Part shown: piece by piece, positions 34,065-46,080 of the stretch | How positions within the stretch are numbered: position 1 is the first letter of the stretch | Layout of the letters: each line of letters starts with the position of its first letter | Source: Amborella trichopoda | Lineage: Eukaryota > Streptophyta > Magnoliopsida > Amborellales > Amborellaceae | Reading direction: 5' to 3' | Assembly (NCBI RefSeq): GCF_000471905.2 | Contig: NW_006499751.1 | Span: 2,830,084-2,894,083, forward strand | DNA: 64,000 nucleotides | The notes under the pieces: generated by a model | What the model was told of the DNA's origin: nothing | Databases searched by the model: none | What the model saw: the letters and a program-made list of their open reading frames with translations, nothing else | Position numbers and translations under genes: made by a program

Positions 34065-34420
34065 CAATCAGATGATTGTCGTAACTACAAAGCAGTGGGT
34101 AGGGGTGGTTGTACCCATAGCTGGCTATCTCGATAAACTGAGGTACCCTACTCGCCAAGGAATAATTGGTCCGTCATGAATTTGGAATGACAATCAGATG
34201 ATTTTCATAGCTACAAAGTAGTGGGTAGGGGTGGTTGTACCCATAACTGGTTATCTCGATAAACTGAGGTACCCTACTCGCCAAGGAATAATTGGTCCGT
34301 CATGAATTTGGAATGACAATCAGATGATTTTCATAGCTACAAAGTAGTGGGTAGGGGTGGTTGTACCCATAACTGGTTATCTCGATAAACTGAGGTACCC
34401 TACTTGCCAAGGAATGACTG
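34065..34420 (+). repeat. 126-bp tandem repeat, about 2.8 copies
   Basis: The landmark AGTGGGTAGGGGTGGTTG occurs at 34094, 34220 and 34346. Each unit contains the inverted pair TGGGTA ... TACCCA around GGGGTGGTTG, and a GAGGTACCCTAC block. The second and third copies are almost identical. Confidence 0.95.
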
Positions 34421-34488
34421 ATGCGCGATGCAGACGATGCCGACTTAAGGCCCTTCAGTATACATACATGTAATCCTCTAAACGTGAC

Positions 34489-34854
34489 TCAACACCAGAG
34501 GATACACACAAACCCAGACCAAATGGGAACAATGCCCTTCCACATGACACTCAATTGCCAAACGAGCCTGATGTTGACTGACGAGGTCCATACAAAATCC
34601 TCAGCTTCAGAATCACAAATAGTCTGCACGAGGGTGAGGACTTCAACAATATCCCTCAAAAAAGTCTCTTCTCCCCCTAAAGTCTCCACAGACAGACCCA
34701 CGAACAATGCACCCCTAAATCTGAGCATCCTAATTATACCATTGCATGAATCTCCTCGGTATTCATGTGGTACGGTGGCTAGGAAGAAAAAAGCAATAAA
34801 GCCAAAGGAAATTTTCCAAATGTTATCCTTCTCTCTTCTCTCAAAGCACAACAT
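34489..34854 (-). CDS. E3: antisense ORF 1 (about 122 codons, unknown)
   Basis: Starts at ATG 34854, 15 bp inside the element from the 3' LTR border, and runs against the element. It begins MLCFERREKDNIWKI. The same start is seen in E2 (MLCLERIEKCNHSKI, ATG 42772) and E5 (MLCFKRSERENHSKT, ATG 57905). Further in, VETLGGEETFLRDIVEVLTL and WQLSVMWKGIVPIWS have close counterparts in E5 (58071-58245), with many Ile/Val/Leu and Lys/Arg exchanges. There is a hydrophobic stretch (SFGFIAFFFLATV) near residues 17-29. No family is recognised. The opposite strand is also open (34421-34858), so coding on one strand may be shadowing the other. Confidence 0.45.
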   Translation of the reverse strand: MLCFERREKDNIWKISFGFIAFFFLATVPHEYRGDSCNGIIRMLRFRGALFVGLSVETLGGEETFLRDIVEVLTLVQTICDSEAEDFVWTSSVNIRLVWQLSVMWKGIVPIWSGFVCILWC

Positions 34855-34868
34855 TTGACGGGGCAAGC

Positions 34869-37801
34869 TGTTTCAACAAATTTTTCAGCACCTTGGTCCC
34901 TGATGCGGAATAAAGAGGAAGCGGGTCAATAAAGCCTACAAAATAAGTGGAAATTTTGACAGTCTCATAATGCCCCAAAATTAGTCAAAGATCTTCATCA
35001 TCACCCACCTGCCAAGTTTCATCACGATCAGACATGTCTAAGCTAATGAACACAAAAAAACAATTTCGAAAAAATTGGCATCTAGCACCCTGAAATGGAC
35101 CATGTAACTAGAACTATATTTTTTGCGTGGCAAACAGCTATGGGACCACCGCCATCGAAATCCCCTATGAGTCAAGTTTCGGCTTAATCGGGCACTTTAA
35201 GACAAAGTTATGGGTAAAATGACGAAAGGGAGTAGGTTGCCCACTATTCCCGTGTGGCCACCCTTCACTAAAATATCATTAAAGGTGGTTGTTTTCATAG
35301 TCATAGGCAGTGACTTTCAGGGCCTATATCTCACTCGATCCAAGTCAGATCGTGTTCAAATTTGGTGAGCGGGGTTGTCTCATCGAGACAAGCGTTTCAA
35401 TAGATGGTACGCCATGTGGCGATGCCCGAGCAGGGAGAAAAACTAGAGATAAGTTTCTGATCCGTGAAGGAAGTTGCAGAAAATTCAGCAGCAGCATACC
35501 CCACTCCGGTCGCTAAATCACGACATTCATAAACCCGATCGATACAAAACTAATTGCATTATGTGTGTAAGGTTAGAGGCTATCTCTGGTCCGAGCCTTG
35601 CTTAGGATGAACGGTTGGATTTCATACACAAAGGCATCAAAGCTGCTATAAATTTCGGCCGGTGGATTTTAAGATTCCTGCAAAAAACTCAAGACGACCA
35701 AATCTTCGTTCGGACACAAAATCGAGTCGCGCTTGTTGCAACGTGATCGTGGCGGCATGGTCAGTGTGATTCAGCGAAGAAATCACAAAGAAACATCAAG
35801 GAATGAACACACAATCGATCCACAATTTTTAAGATTCAACCAAATTTCAAGTCTCACTCAAAAACATGATTCATGGCTCGAAGTTGGTGTCAAATCAATC
35901 TCCATGTCGAGCCCCACAAGAAAAAAATCATCTTTCGATCAAACAGGCATCAAAACAACCCCGGATCAATCATGAAAGATCACTCAAGTTCTCGGACAGC
36001 AGCAGGGACTGTTCTAGAATTCCACACATTATTAGGCAAGGACAAAACAGTCCTTTTGCACCCATTTTTAGAATTTCTTCTAATTCAATTAAATTGTAAT
36101 TATCTTCAATTCTAGATAGTTTTTTGGCATACACCCATGTTTTAGCCCAATTCTATATAAGCATGTAAAGCCAAATTGTAAAGGACCTTCGGTTCATTTC
36201 ACACAAGGATCAATAAAATTTCAATTTCCTCTTGAACTCATGGGTACGTCTTGGAGAGAGAAGAAAATGGTTGGTACCCTTCGATAAGGTAACTTTCTCT
36301 CTCCTCCCCTCTTTCTCTCCTCCCCCTTTTCTCTCTCCTCCCCTCTTTCTCTCTCCTATTATTTCTCTCTCCTACCCTCCTTATCTCTCTTCTTCTCATC
36401 CTTATCTCTCTTTCTCTCTCTTCTCTTCTCATCTTTATCTATCTTTCTCTCTTATCTTCTCATCCCTATCTCTCTCTCTTCTTCTCAACCCTATCTCTCT
36501 TTCTCTCTCTTCTTCTCATCTCTATCTCTCTTTCTTCTCTTCATCTAACTTAGTCTGTGAAGCCTAACACTGACTGCATCTTCTCTCTCTTCTCATCTAA
36601 CACAGTCGGTGAAGCCTAGCACCGACTACGTCCTCTCTCTCTTCTCGTCTAACACAATCAGTGAAACCTAGCAAAGGCTGCATCCTCTCTCTTCTTGTCT
36701 ATATAGTCGATGAAGCCTAACGCCAACTGCATCATCTCTCTCTCCTCGTCTAACACAATCAACGAAGCCTAGCGCCGAGTGCATCATCTCTGTTGTTTGT
36801 CTAACACATCGGTGAAGCCTAGCGCTTACTGCATCCTCTCTGTCTTCTTGTCTAGCACAGTCGGTGATGCCTGGTGCCGACTACATCTTCTCTCTCTTCT
36901 CTGTCTAGCACCGCTTGGCAATGCTCAGCACCAACTGCGTTACCTCTCTCTTCTTTGTCTAACCCAGTTGGTGACGCTCAGCGCCGACTGAGTCCTCTTC
37001 CTCATCTTTACCTAATACAGTCAACGACGCCTAGCATCGTCTGTGTTTTTCTCTCTTCCCTCATATTCTTCTTTTTCTTTCTTTCTCTTCCCACTCCTTT
37101 ATTTTCTCTTCTTCTCTCATCTTACTCTTCTTATGTTTTTTCTTTATGATATCTGTTATTTTTGTTATTCTTTCGTTTGATTAAAGTGGAGTTGAGATTA
37201 GCCTATCATGGTAGTCCTGTCGTCTAGCCGTAATGTTGTTGTGCCAAAATTACTGTGCCCGCTTTATTGCCACAACAGACTAACCATTGTGTCTAGCTAG
37301 TTAGTATCGGTATTGATGTCTGTAGTATTCTTATTGAGCCGATGTGAGTTACTGAGCTCGTTTTACTACCACGTCAAACCAATTACTCATCAGCTTAGTC
37401 ACTGTGTTGATCTCCCCGCCTGGTCAAATTCTTCTCTCCCCCATATTTCTTATCTCATTCTTCTCTTCTTCTGTTTTTAATGTTCATGCTTGTGTACGTT
37501 CACCAAAGAGGCAAGGTGAGGTCTATTGACCCACCTGTCTTATAATATTTGCCATATCTGTGTGATTGCATAAAACAAGAGAATACAAGTCAAGGGAGTG
37601 ATTCCGAACCAGTTTTATTACTGGGGGCTTTCTTCATGATCTAAGAGGGCACCCACGCTAGCCATCCCGAGTAAGTCCCGAACCCAGCTTAAATTCCTCT
37701 CCCAAGAGAGCGATCTCAAAACGTCCCGAGTCTCCTAGAAACCTTAGACGTGTGCCTCCCGATCATCAAGATTCATAAGGTGAGATCGAAACACCTAACC
37801 A
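34869..37801 (+). mobile_element. E3: 3' LTR, family B
   Basis: TGTTTCAACA at the start, CACCTAACCA at the end; about 2.93 kb. The five bases after it (TTGTC) match the five before the 5' LTR (ATGTC) at four positions. E2 integrase sequence resumes immediately. TATA at 36154-36160, CT tract at about 36290-36545, hairpin minisatellite at 36545-37040. Confidence 0.92.
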
Positions 37802-38935
37802 TTGTCCTCTTACATCGATCAATTGACGGAATTCTCCTCAGATGCGTCGATACACAAGAGGCAAGCAAAGTACTCGAAAAAGTGCACGCAGGTATCTGTG
37901 GGCTACATTAGTCCGGCCCTACGATCTACGAGCGCATATGCAGACTCGGCTATTACTAGCCTTCCAAGGTGGCTGACTCCCAAAACTATGCCAAAAGATG
38001 TCAGGCGTGACAGATCCACTAATCCTCATTCATCAAACCCCGGAGCCTCTCCACCCTATAGTGACATCATGGCCCTTTTCCCAATGAGGTATGGACATTG
38101 TAGGACCCATCGATCCCCTTCTGCCTTGGGCCATGCCTTCATTCTGGTGGTGACAGACTACTTTTCCAATGGGCTGAAGCGATCCCTCTCAAGCAAGTTC
38201 CAGGGACCGCGGTAGCCAACTTCATGTGTCATCACATCTTCTACTGATTCGGAGTTTCAGACCGGATAATCTCTTATAATGGCCCCCAGTTCAGAAGCCA
38301 TCATGTTGATCGCCTGGTCAACCAGTTTGGCTTTGAGTGAAAGTACTCGACTATGAACTATCCTCGAGCCAACGGATTGGCTGAGGTGTTCAACAAAACT
38401 CTGTGCGCATTACTCCAGAAGTCAGTTTCAAAATAAAAGAAGAATTGGCACGAGAAACTGCCTGAAGCTCTATGGGCTTATTGCATCACTTCTTAGAATG
38501 CTACAAACTTTACTCGTTATTCCCTAGTCTACGGAAGTGAGGCAGTCTTACCCGTCAAGGTTCAAATACCCTCACTATACATCAGGGACTAACCGAAGAC
38601 GAGAGGGTCAAACTCCATTACCAAGAGTTGGATTCCCTTGACGAAAAAAGATTAAAGGCCCAGCAAAACCTCGAGCTCAATCAAGGAAGAATGAAGAGAG
38701 CCTTTGACAAATCTATCAAGGTTCGCTCATTCGCTCATCAGGATGTGGTCCTAGCAGTTAAGAGACCGATTGTCATGCACGGGTGCCGGAAAGGAAACTT
38801 CGAGCCCAAATGAGAAGATCCGTTCATAGTCAAAAAGGTCACGCTAAACAGGGCCTGTGTACTGGCAGACTCGGATAGAGAAGAGACGATGCCCCCTATC
38901 AATGGACGATACCTAAAGAAGTATTATCCTTGACA
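37802..38935 (+). pseudogene. E2: integrase, continued after E3
   Basis: SIDGILLRCVDTQEASKVLE, KVHAGICGLH, CRLGYY, then the core: GMDIVGPIDP with the preceding Trp codon turned into a stop, and RIISYNGPQFRS where the second catalytic Asp reads Tyr (about 38275). The third position is kept in ANGLAEVFNKTL. The tail is LWAYCITS, SLVYGSEAVLPVKVQIPSL, LKAQQNLELNQGRMKRAF and a terminal INGRYLKKYYP. Many stops and frame changes. Confidence 0.9.
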
Positions 38936-40384
38936 TATCCTTAAAAAGGCGGTATGTGCAGCAAGAGAAAGAGGGAAATGAAAAAAAAAAAAACACCAAG
39001 CCATTTCAAAGGAAGTTCGTTTTTTTTCCATTGCATAAAAAAGAGTTACAAGTTACAATCAAAGGCCCATTACTAGGGAAGTTACAAAGCTCTTGCGTTT
39101 GAGGATGGCTACAGACCAAAAAGAAACACTCTCCTCATGAAGAAGAAGCAAACCCACTAAAGAAATGCTCTCCTCACGAAGAAAAAGCAAAACCACTTGG
39201 AGAAGTTAGCTTAAGTGCCACCAAAGAGGTTGGTTACAAGCCAAAAGATGGTGCCAACCATTTTCGAGTCAGCTTCAATACATCTAACGAAGTGTGGTTG
39301 GCTTCCAAGGGACCGGCCCACGATGAAACAACATGGACTTATGGCTGCACTGGAGGATTTGGCTTCCAACAAACCGCGGCGACACAGCCTTCTCGTTTGC
39401 CATCACTCTTGACCCCCACGAGACAAGAGTGTTTGTCATCACTCTTCATGGCTTGTTTGGCTTCCAACAAACCACGCGTGACTCAACACCATGTGCAGCT
39501 ATCGTTGTGCGCAACATAACGCCGCATTCTACCATCACGACGAGAAAACAAACTTTGCGCGAGACCATCGCCGCGACCAGCATACTCGTGAACATGGCTA
39601 TCACCGTACATGGTCTAAGGACATGCAAAGGTGGCACTGTATACTACTTAATGTCGCGCATGTTCTTGTCATACCGCGATTCCCACTATCCCCAATTCCC
39701 AAATAGTATTAACCCTTGTGCTTTCTCGGTTTCCCCAACTACCTGCCTGCGGCGACCGCCCACCTTCTCGCGACCTTTCATATCCTCCGGAACCCTTCGG
39801 ATTTAGCCGGAAACACTCCTTCGTCAGCCAGAAAATCCTGTCTAACCCAATTCTTTCCCTACTAGCATTTCTCCTCTCCGTTGGGAATCCACTCCAAACC
39901 ACCGGAAGTCCCCTGAAGACTTCCCTGTAACCCTGTGGGTCTTCCCTTCCCCCTGGTTTCCCACTTCAGCAGTTCGCTAAAGCTCACCTGAATTCCCCAG
40001 CGTTTTCGGTGAGCCCAATGCAACCCCTTCTCTTTCTCCTCCAACAACCAAAGGACTAACAGAGCCCTTTAAACTCTCTGCGACCTCCTCACCAATAGAA
40101 CGATCAGAGGAGCACTCGAATCCCGGCAAGGCACCTCTATAAATCCTACTAAGGCCCTGAGAAGCCCTCTTCCTTGCTCAGAAAGCTTCGGCGCTTGTCG
40201 AAAAGTGTTCGTAAACACCCTGCGAAGCTTCACACTTCCTGAAGCTCGCCAGAAAACTTCTAGGGGCCTATCTCTGCAAGTTTTTGCCGGAAAGTTTCTG
40301 CTAAAAAATCCGTTTCCAAAGGATCTGGCTCTCTCTCTCTAAAAACCGCTTTACCCTTCCATAAAACAGTGAATGGGGTTTTCC
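38936..40384 (+). other. E2 3' region with decayed antisense ORF 2
   Basis: Homologous to 29774-31430 of E3. On the minus strand an ATG at 39781 aligns with the MRSL start of E3/E5 but the frame stops after about 31 codons. VGSQILQ, in the matching antisense frame, survives near 39360. Sequence containing GGCTTCCAACAAACC is locally duplicated (39360 and 39468). The open frames on the plus strand here are not conserved. Confidence 0.5.
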
Positions 40385-40397
40385 CCCTTTTTATACC
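40384..40397 (-). promoter_or_regulatory. antisense TATA box in the E2 3' region
   Basis: GGTATAAAAAGGGG on the minus strand, at the place that holds CTATATAAGG in E3 and TATATAATAAGG in E5. An ATG follows 614 bp downstream. Confidence 0.4.
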
Positions 40398-42204
40398 TAG
40401 TGATGTCGCAAACTGCCCTCGACAAACACGAACTGACATTCCAGTCCTCAGTTCCTGATGACAGTAAGACCAGGCCGAGTCAAGTCAAGCCCGAGACCCG
40501 AAAAGGTTATCGTCACAAGCTTCATTCAAAGGTCAGTGCTGCGAGCTCCATCAGAGAACTATCACCGCGTTCCCCATCTAGAGGCTATCGCCGCACGCCT
40601 CGTCAAGGCTGCACACCTCGTCAAGCGGTCAACGCTGCATGCCTCATCAAGAGGTCATCATCGTGCGTTTCTTCAAGAGCCACCATCGCACACTTCACCA
40701 AGGGGCCTAATGTCGCGTGCGTCATCCGACACTTAGTGCCACGTGCATGCTCTGGCACCCTCAGCAGGACCATCATCCTGTACTCTCAGAAAGTTCATCC
40801 CCTGCACCACAGCCTCACTCATCAGGGAGTCTAGCCTCTAGTGACGGCTCTGCATGCCACGGTCCATCTCTTAAAGGGTATCTCAACAACATCCCCCCGT
40901 GGAGTTAGATTCACACAGGGGGCGTACCTACCCTCTTAACCCCAAATGGGTATGTTTCGCACCAACATCCCAATAAGGGTCACATCCTACTGCAACCCGC
41001 TATCCCTAAGGAGTTTGGGCCATCCTTATCCATCAACACTCAATGAGGTTCATATGTGCTTTGGCCTGTCATCCTCAGCAGAGTTACGTACACCCCATTG
41101 CTGATTATCCCCGTGGAGTCACACTGGCCCTCCTAACCCCCAGTGAAATCGTTGCACGACCTTAAACTGCATGGTCCTAGTTGCATGACTTTAAACTGCA
41201 ATACCACGGTCCAAGCTATATGACCTTAAACCATACTACTCGTTCAGGCCGCATGACGTTAAGCTGCTTTGCCCATGTCTAGGAAGCATGACCTTAAAGA
41301 TGCCCCCACATACGTGCACATACCTTTTACGCGTATCTTCACGCATGTCTTCCCTAACCGCCCCTTCGTGTGCGCACTCCACCTCCATTTCCTCCCCAGT
41401 GGGTCTACATATGCGCACACACACCCTTTGTGTACTTCTTCACGCCAGCCCATTCATGTGCATGGACCACCTTCACCATCATTACCATCGTTTCCCTCAG
41501 TTAGTCTTACCCGTGCTCACCAAACAGCGAACCCTTCTGCAAGCCATACTTGCCGTCAGCTAGTGGGTCACCATTGCTCACCACCATCCAGCCATCATCA
41601 ACTCTTCACAAGGAAACTTCATGCCATCTTCCCAAGTGAGTCAAAATTCATCAGCAAGCTCACTCTATGGCCTCCACAAACTGCCATTCATCACCACTAT
41701 GTTCTAACTGTGTGACCCTAAACTATAGTGCATGTCCTGGCCGCATGACATTAAAAGGGTTCGTACAGGTCTTGAAGGCACAACCTTAAACACGCCTTCT
41801 AAAAAAAAACAATCATGGTGTACACCTAGACAAGGGAACTCCATGAGTAAAAATGACGGATGGGCATGGTCACGAAACCATGAGTAAGTGAGTTCCATGG
41901 AAAACAAAATCCTGACATGGTGAAAACCCTGAAAGGGCATCATGAGTAAAAAAGGATGAAAAGAGTGGATATCACCGAAGGTCATGGGTTAAAGAGCCCA
42001 GAAATAATAGGAGTTGGCAAAAACCATCGTCATAGTGCCACTTCTCCTGTTCAATTGAAAATCGGCAAAAGGGCGCTTGGATCGACAAGACATGATGACA
42101 CACGACTGCCGCCTCAGCTGACGTCCAGTTTCTAAATAGTTAAGATCCTAGCTAATGAGGTCTGCCTAAAATCCTCAAAAGTCAGCATCTAATTGCAACA
42201 CCAG
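40398..42204 (+). other. E2 3' region: decayed arrays, no gene
   Basis: A 153-codon frame (40373-40834) is rich in short CATCAAG/CGTCAAG repeats and is not conserved in E3 or E5. Array units with ACCTTAAACTGCA lie at 41145-41300 and 41700-41790; the GGTGAAAACCC block lies at 41820-42010. Confidence 0.5.
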
Positions 42205-42390
42205 GTGGCTCATCAGGGAGTGAGAGCCACATAAGATCTCCCAAGAACATGGTTCATCAGGGAGTGAGAGCCGCATAAGATCTCCTAAGAACATGGCTCA
42301 TCAGGGGGTGAGAGCCGCATAAGATCCCCCCACGTTTCAACATAGCTCATCAAGGAGTGAGAGCGGAATAAGATCTCTCCAGTTCAACAA
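42205..42390 (+). repeat. 44-bp tandem repeat, about 4 copies
   Basis: TCATCAGGGAGTGAGAGCC recurs at 42210, 42254, 42298 and 42347 (44, 44 and 49 bp), each followed by CATAAGATCTCC or a close variant. It is specific to E2 among the elements here. Confidence 0.92.
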
Positions 42391-42598
42391 CAACAACAAG
42401 AGTCCTTGAGGTCGAGGGCGATGACTAAAAGATCCCTCTAAAAATTCTAAGGACTATCACGAAGGCAAGAAACTGACGAAGCCAAGGTCTAACCTGCCGT
42501 AGGCTTCAGGGTACATCTCGCCAAAACCCCCTAGCCTACATGGGACCAGACTTTCGAGATGGGTCAGAAGCCCCCAACTGGACCCCACTAGACGGGAC

Positions 42599-42772
42599 CT
42601 ATCGAGATACCCTGAGCATCAAAAGCAAACTTGGTGTAGCAGTGAACAATGCTGATTCGTAGCATTTGGCCTTCAAAAAAAGGCCTGATAATCCCATGAG
42701 GGTGAGGACTTCGACAAGGTCCCTCAAAATTTTTGAATGATTGCACTTCTCGATTCTCTCTAAGCATAACAT
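42599..42772 (-). pseudogene. E2: antisense ORF 1 remnant
   Basis: ATG 42772 opens MLCLERIEKCNHSKILRDLV followed by EVLTLMG, matching E3 (MLCFERREKD, then LRDIVEVLTL). An internal deletion has joined the N-terminus to the LRD(L/I)VEVLTL block, and the rest does not match. It starts 15 bp from the 3' LTR border. Confidence 0.5.
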
Positions 42773-42786
42773 TCGGCGGTGCATGC

Positions 42787-45482
42787 TGTTAGAAGGTATT
42801 TTTCATCAACATGGGGCCCCCGATCAATAAAGGCCTAGCAAACAGTGGAAATTTTGACAGTCTCATAATAGCCCCAAAACTGGCCAAGATCTTCATAACG
42901 TCTCTCAAAAGTCTCCTGCCAAGTTTCATCACATTCCATCATGTCTAAGGAAGTGCAGATTGAGAAACAATTCCAGCAAAATCACCCTCTAGCACCTTGG
43001 AATGGACTCTATAGCTAGAGCTACATTTTCGGTGTCTCAATTTGTTGTGGGACTACCACCATTGGAACCGGAATGGTTGAAAACCTCAAGGGGTCATTTC
43101 AGCTCGAACGGACACTCCTGGAAGAAGTTATAGGCAAAAGAGTGAAACATGAGGGGCCGCAGGCTATTCCCATGTGGCCACCCTGCAACTCCACGGCATG
43201 GGAGGGACAATCACGACCAGTGACTTTCGATGCTCATATCTCACCTGTCTCAAGTCAGATCTTGCTCAAATTTGGTGAGCCTATTCGTCTAGTCAAGACG
43301 AGCGATTCAATACATGGCATGTCCCGTGATGACAACCAAACACAAAGAAAAGCTAAAGAGAAGTTGTTGATCCGTGAAGAAAGTGCCAAAAATTCAACAG
43401 CGTCCTGTCTCGCTCAAGCAATCGGATCACTTTGCTCACGAGCCCGATCGACGCGAGACCAATTCCATTGTGGGTGTAAGGTCTCAAGCTATCATTAATC
43501 TGAACCCTGTACATGATGAACGGTCGGATTCTACACACCAAACCAACGAAGCAACTGCAAATTTCAACATCGGAATTCAGAATTCCGGCCAAAATTTCAA
43601 AGTGGAGAAATCTTCGTTCAGGCATGTAATCGAGCTGCTTTTGTTGCCCCACGATCATAACGATATGTTCAGTGTATTTCAATGAAGAAATCACCGAAAA
43701 ACATCAAGAAACGAGTACACTATCGATCCGAAGTTTCAAGATCCACTCAAATTTCAAGTCACATGATCGTGCATTAAAAATACAATCCATGGCTCCAAGG
43801 TGGTATCAAAACGATTGTCATGCCAAGCCCTATAAGAAAAGAATCATCTTACGATCAACCAGGCATCAGAACGACCTCGGATCATCCATGCAAGTTCATG
43901 CAAATCTAGGGCAACACAAGGACTGCTCTAAAATTTCATGAATTGTTAGGAAGGGACAAATCTATCATTTTGCACCCTATTTTCTAATTTCTTTTAATTC
44001 AATTTAGTCTTAATTTTCAGCAATTAAGGTTACTTTTGATCATCCACCCATGTTTATGGCAAATTCTATATATACATACCAGCATTGTACGCAGAAAACA
44101 CACACACAGGATCAATCTCCTTGCAAAAGAGAGAGTTTTTACTGAATAGAGTTTCTCTTTCTTCCCAATGTTGAGTTATGCTTGAGAGAGAGAGTGAGGT
44201 GAGAGAAACTTTTGATCGGTACCCCTAAGTTCGAGGTAAACCTTCTCTTTTCTTTTTCTTTTCTTCTCTCTCTTCCTTTTCTTTTCTTCTCTCTCTTCTT
44301 TTTCTTTTCTTCTCTCTCTTCTTTTTATTTTCTTCTCTCTCCTCTTCTCTCTCTTCTTCTCTTTCTTCTTCTTCTTCCCATCTGAGCTCTCCACAGAGGC
44401 CATGCACGACAGTGGCAGTGGCAGTGCCCTATATGCCTCTCTAGTAGTCTCCCAAGTCGCGCATGGCGATGGCAGTTCTATACACACATCTCTTTCTCCC
44501 TCTGTTCTATCTATTTCGGGAGGCCTACAGATGGCACTGCTCATCACCGTCGGCAGATGTATCCTAAGCACCTCAGCAAAGGACGTGGGTAACGAAGCCT
44601 ATTGCTGCCCACAGGGGCTTCACCCTGTCGCGTGACCGTTGCAAACGGCAATACCCATCACTGTCTGCAAAGGGTCGAGGCAATACTCGTCGCAGTGCAC
44701 TGGCTTCTTCCACGCTTCCTTGTGTCCATCGCCGTGCGCTCTATGAGAAGTAATTGCCACGACACCTATGAGAAGTTATCGTCATGCACCTCATTAGGAG
44801 CCATCACTGTTCCCTAGGGACATGTCGCCTCCTCGTGCTACCAACGGCAATGCCCGTTGCCATCTACATTCTTCCTCCCTCTGTCATCTCTCTCTCTTCT
44901 CTTCATCATTTTCTCTTCTAATTTGACTTAGGGTAGATCTAGATTAGCACCGCCATCTCGGTCTTAGTTTTGAGTAGTATTGCCACCGTGCTGGTCCTGA
45001 GGACCATGCCCGTCTTGCTACCACTCTGAGTCGATAATTGTCCAAATGTCATGCTAGTTCTGCTTCTCCGTCAAGTTTTTCTTCTCTTTTTTATCTTTAT
45101 CTAAAACTTTACGTTTCATCATGTTCTCACATTAATGTACGTTGTCCTAAGACAAGGGTGGGTCTCCTTGACAAACTTGTCTTACAAATTAACCATAGAA
45201 GTGTTAGGCAGAAAACAAGAGGATTGCAGGTCAAGGGAGACGATTTCGACCCAGCTAAAGCAGTTGGGGGGGTTTCTTTGTGATCTAAGAGGGCACCCAC
45301 GCTAGCCAGCCCGAGTAAGTATCAAACCCACCTAAAATTCCTCTCTCATTGGTTGGTATACATGCCCTTGCTCTCAAGAAAGATTCTGAGAGAGCGATCT
45401 CAAACCCCGAGTTGACCAGAAACCTGAGGTACGTGCCACCAGGTCATCTAGATCTGGAAGGCGAGATCGAGGTACCTAACCG
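42787..45482 (+). mobile_element. E2: 3' LTR, family A
   Basis: Begins TGTTAGAAGG; ends ACCTAACCG, where the 5' partner has ACCTAACCA. TATATATA at 44067-44074. About 2.70 kb. E4 gag sequence starts directly after it. Confidence 0.88.
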
Positions 45483-46080
45483 GCCTCTCCTAAATACAAG
45501 ACCTTCTTTAGCCAAGGTCTTATCCCTGACTCTTTCGACTCCATGATTGAGCAGATGGCACGACATGAAAGGGCTACAGGGGCACCTCTCAGCACCAGGC
45601 CCGACAATAAACCGATAATAACTCCCCAAAATAAGAACAAAAATAAGAACAAAAATAATAACAAGGGGAATGCTTTTGGTCAGGTTAATGAGATTGTCGT
45701 TAACAGACCACCTCAAGGTTCAGCCACTCAGCACAACAATCGAAACCAAAATCGAAGGGGTCAACATAGAGTCAATGCTCAAAATAATAACCAAAGGCGA
45801 GAGGATAACTTCACCCCTCTCAAAGACCCATTAGAAAAAGTGTTGGAATTACTCCTGGCTAGAAATATGGTTTATCTCCCGCCACCATTTTAAGTCACAG
45901 ATAAGAGCAAGTGGTGCAAAGGCATCAAAACCATGCTCATGATCCTCAAAACTACTTGTATTTGAAATGAGTGATTCAAGGGTTAATTAATAGGGGGATA
46001 TCACTATTGCACCTAGAAATCAACATGTCGAAAAACCTAATTAAAAGATACGTATCTTCACAAATCCTTTCCTTAAAAAT
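45483..46080 (+). pseudogene. E4: gag C-terminal fragment
   Basis: An open frame (45543-45893) reads through IEQMARHERATGAPLSTRPD, an Asn/Lys-rich run (PQNKNKNKNKNNNKGN), NRRGQHRVNAQNNNQRREDN and LEKVLELLLARNMVYLPPPF. This is typical of the low-complexity end of Tat gag proteins. The N-terminal gag, leader and 5' LTR of E4 are not present upstream, where E2 intervenes. Confidence 0.7.

Noticed and set aside
39333-39806. 157-codon plus-strand frame in the E2 3' region
   Set aside because: It overlaps the place of the decayed antisense ORF 2, and the frame is not shared with E3 or E5 on that strand.
40373-40834. 153-codon frame in the E2 3' region
   Set aside because: Not conserved in E3 or E5 and made of short CGTCAAG/CATCAAG repeats.
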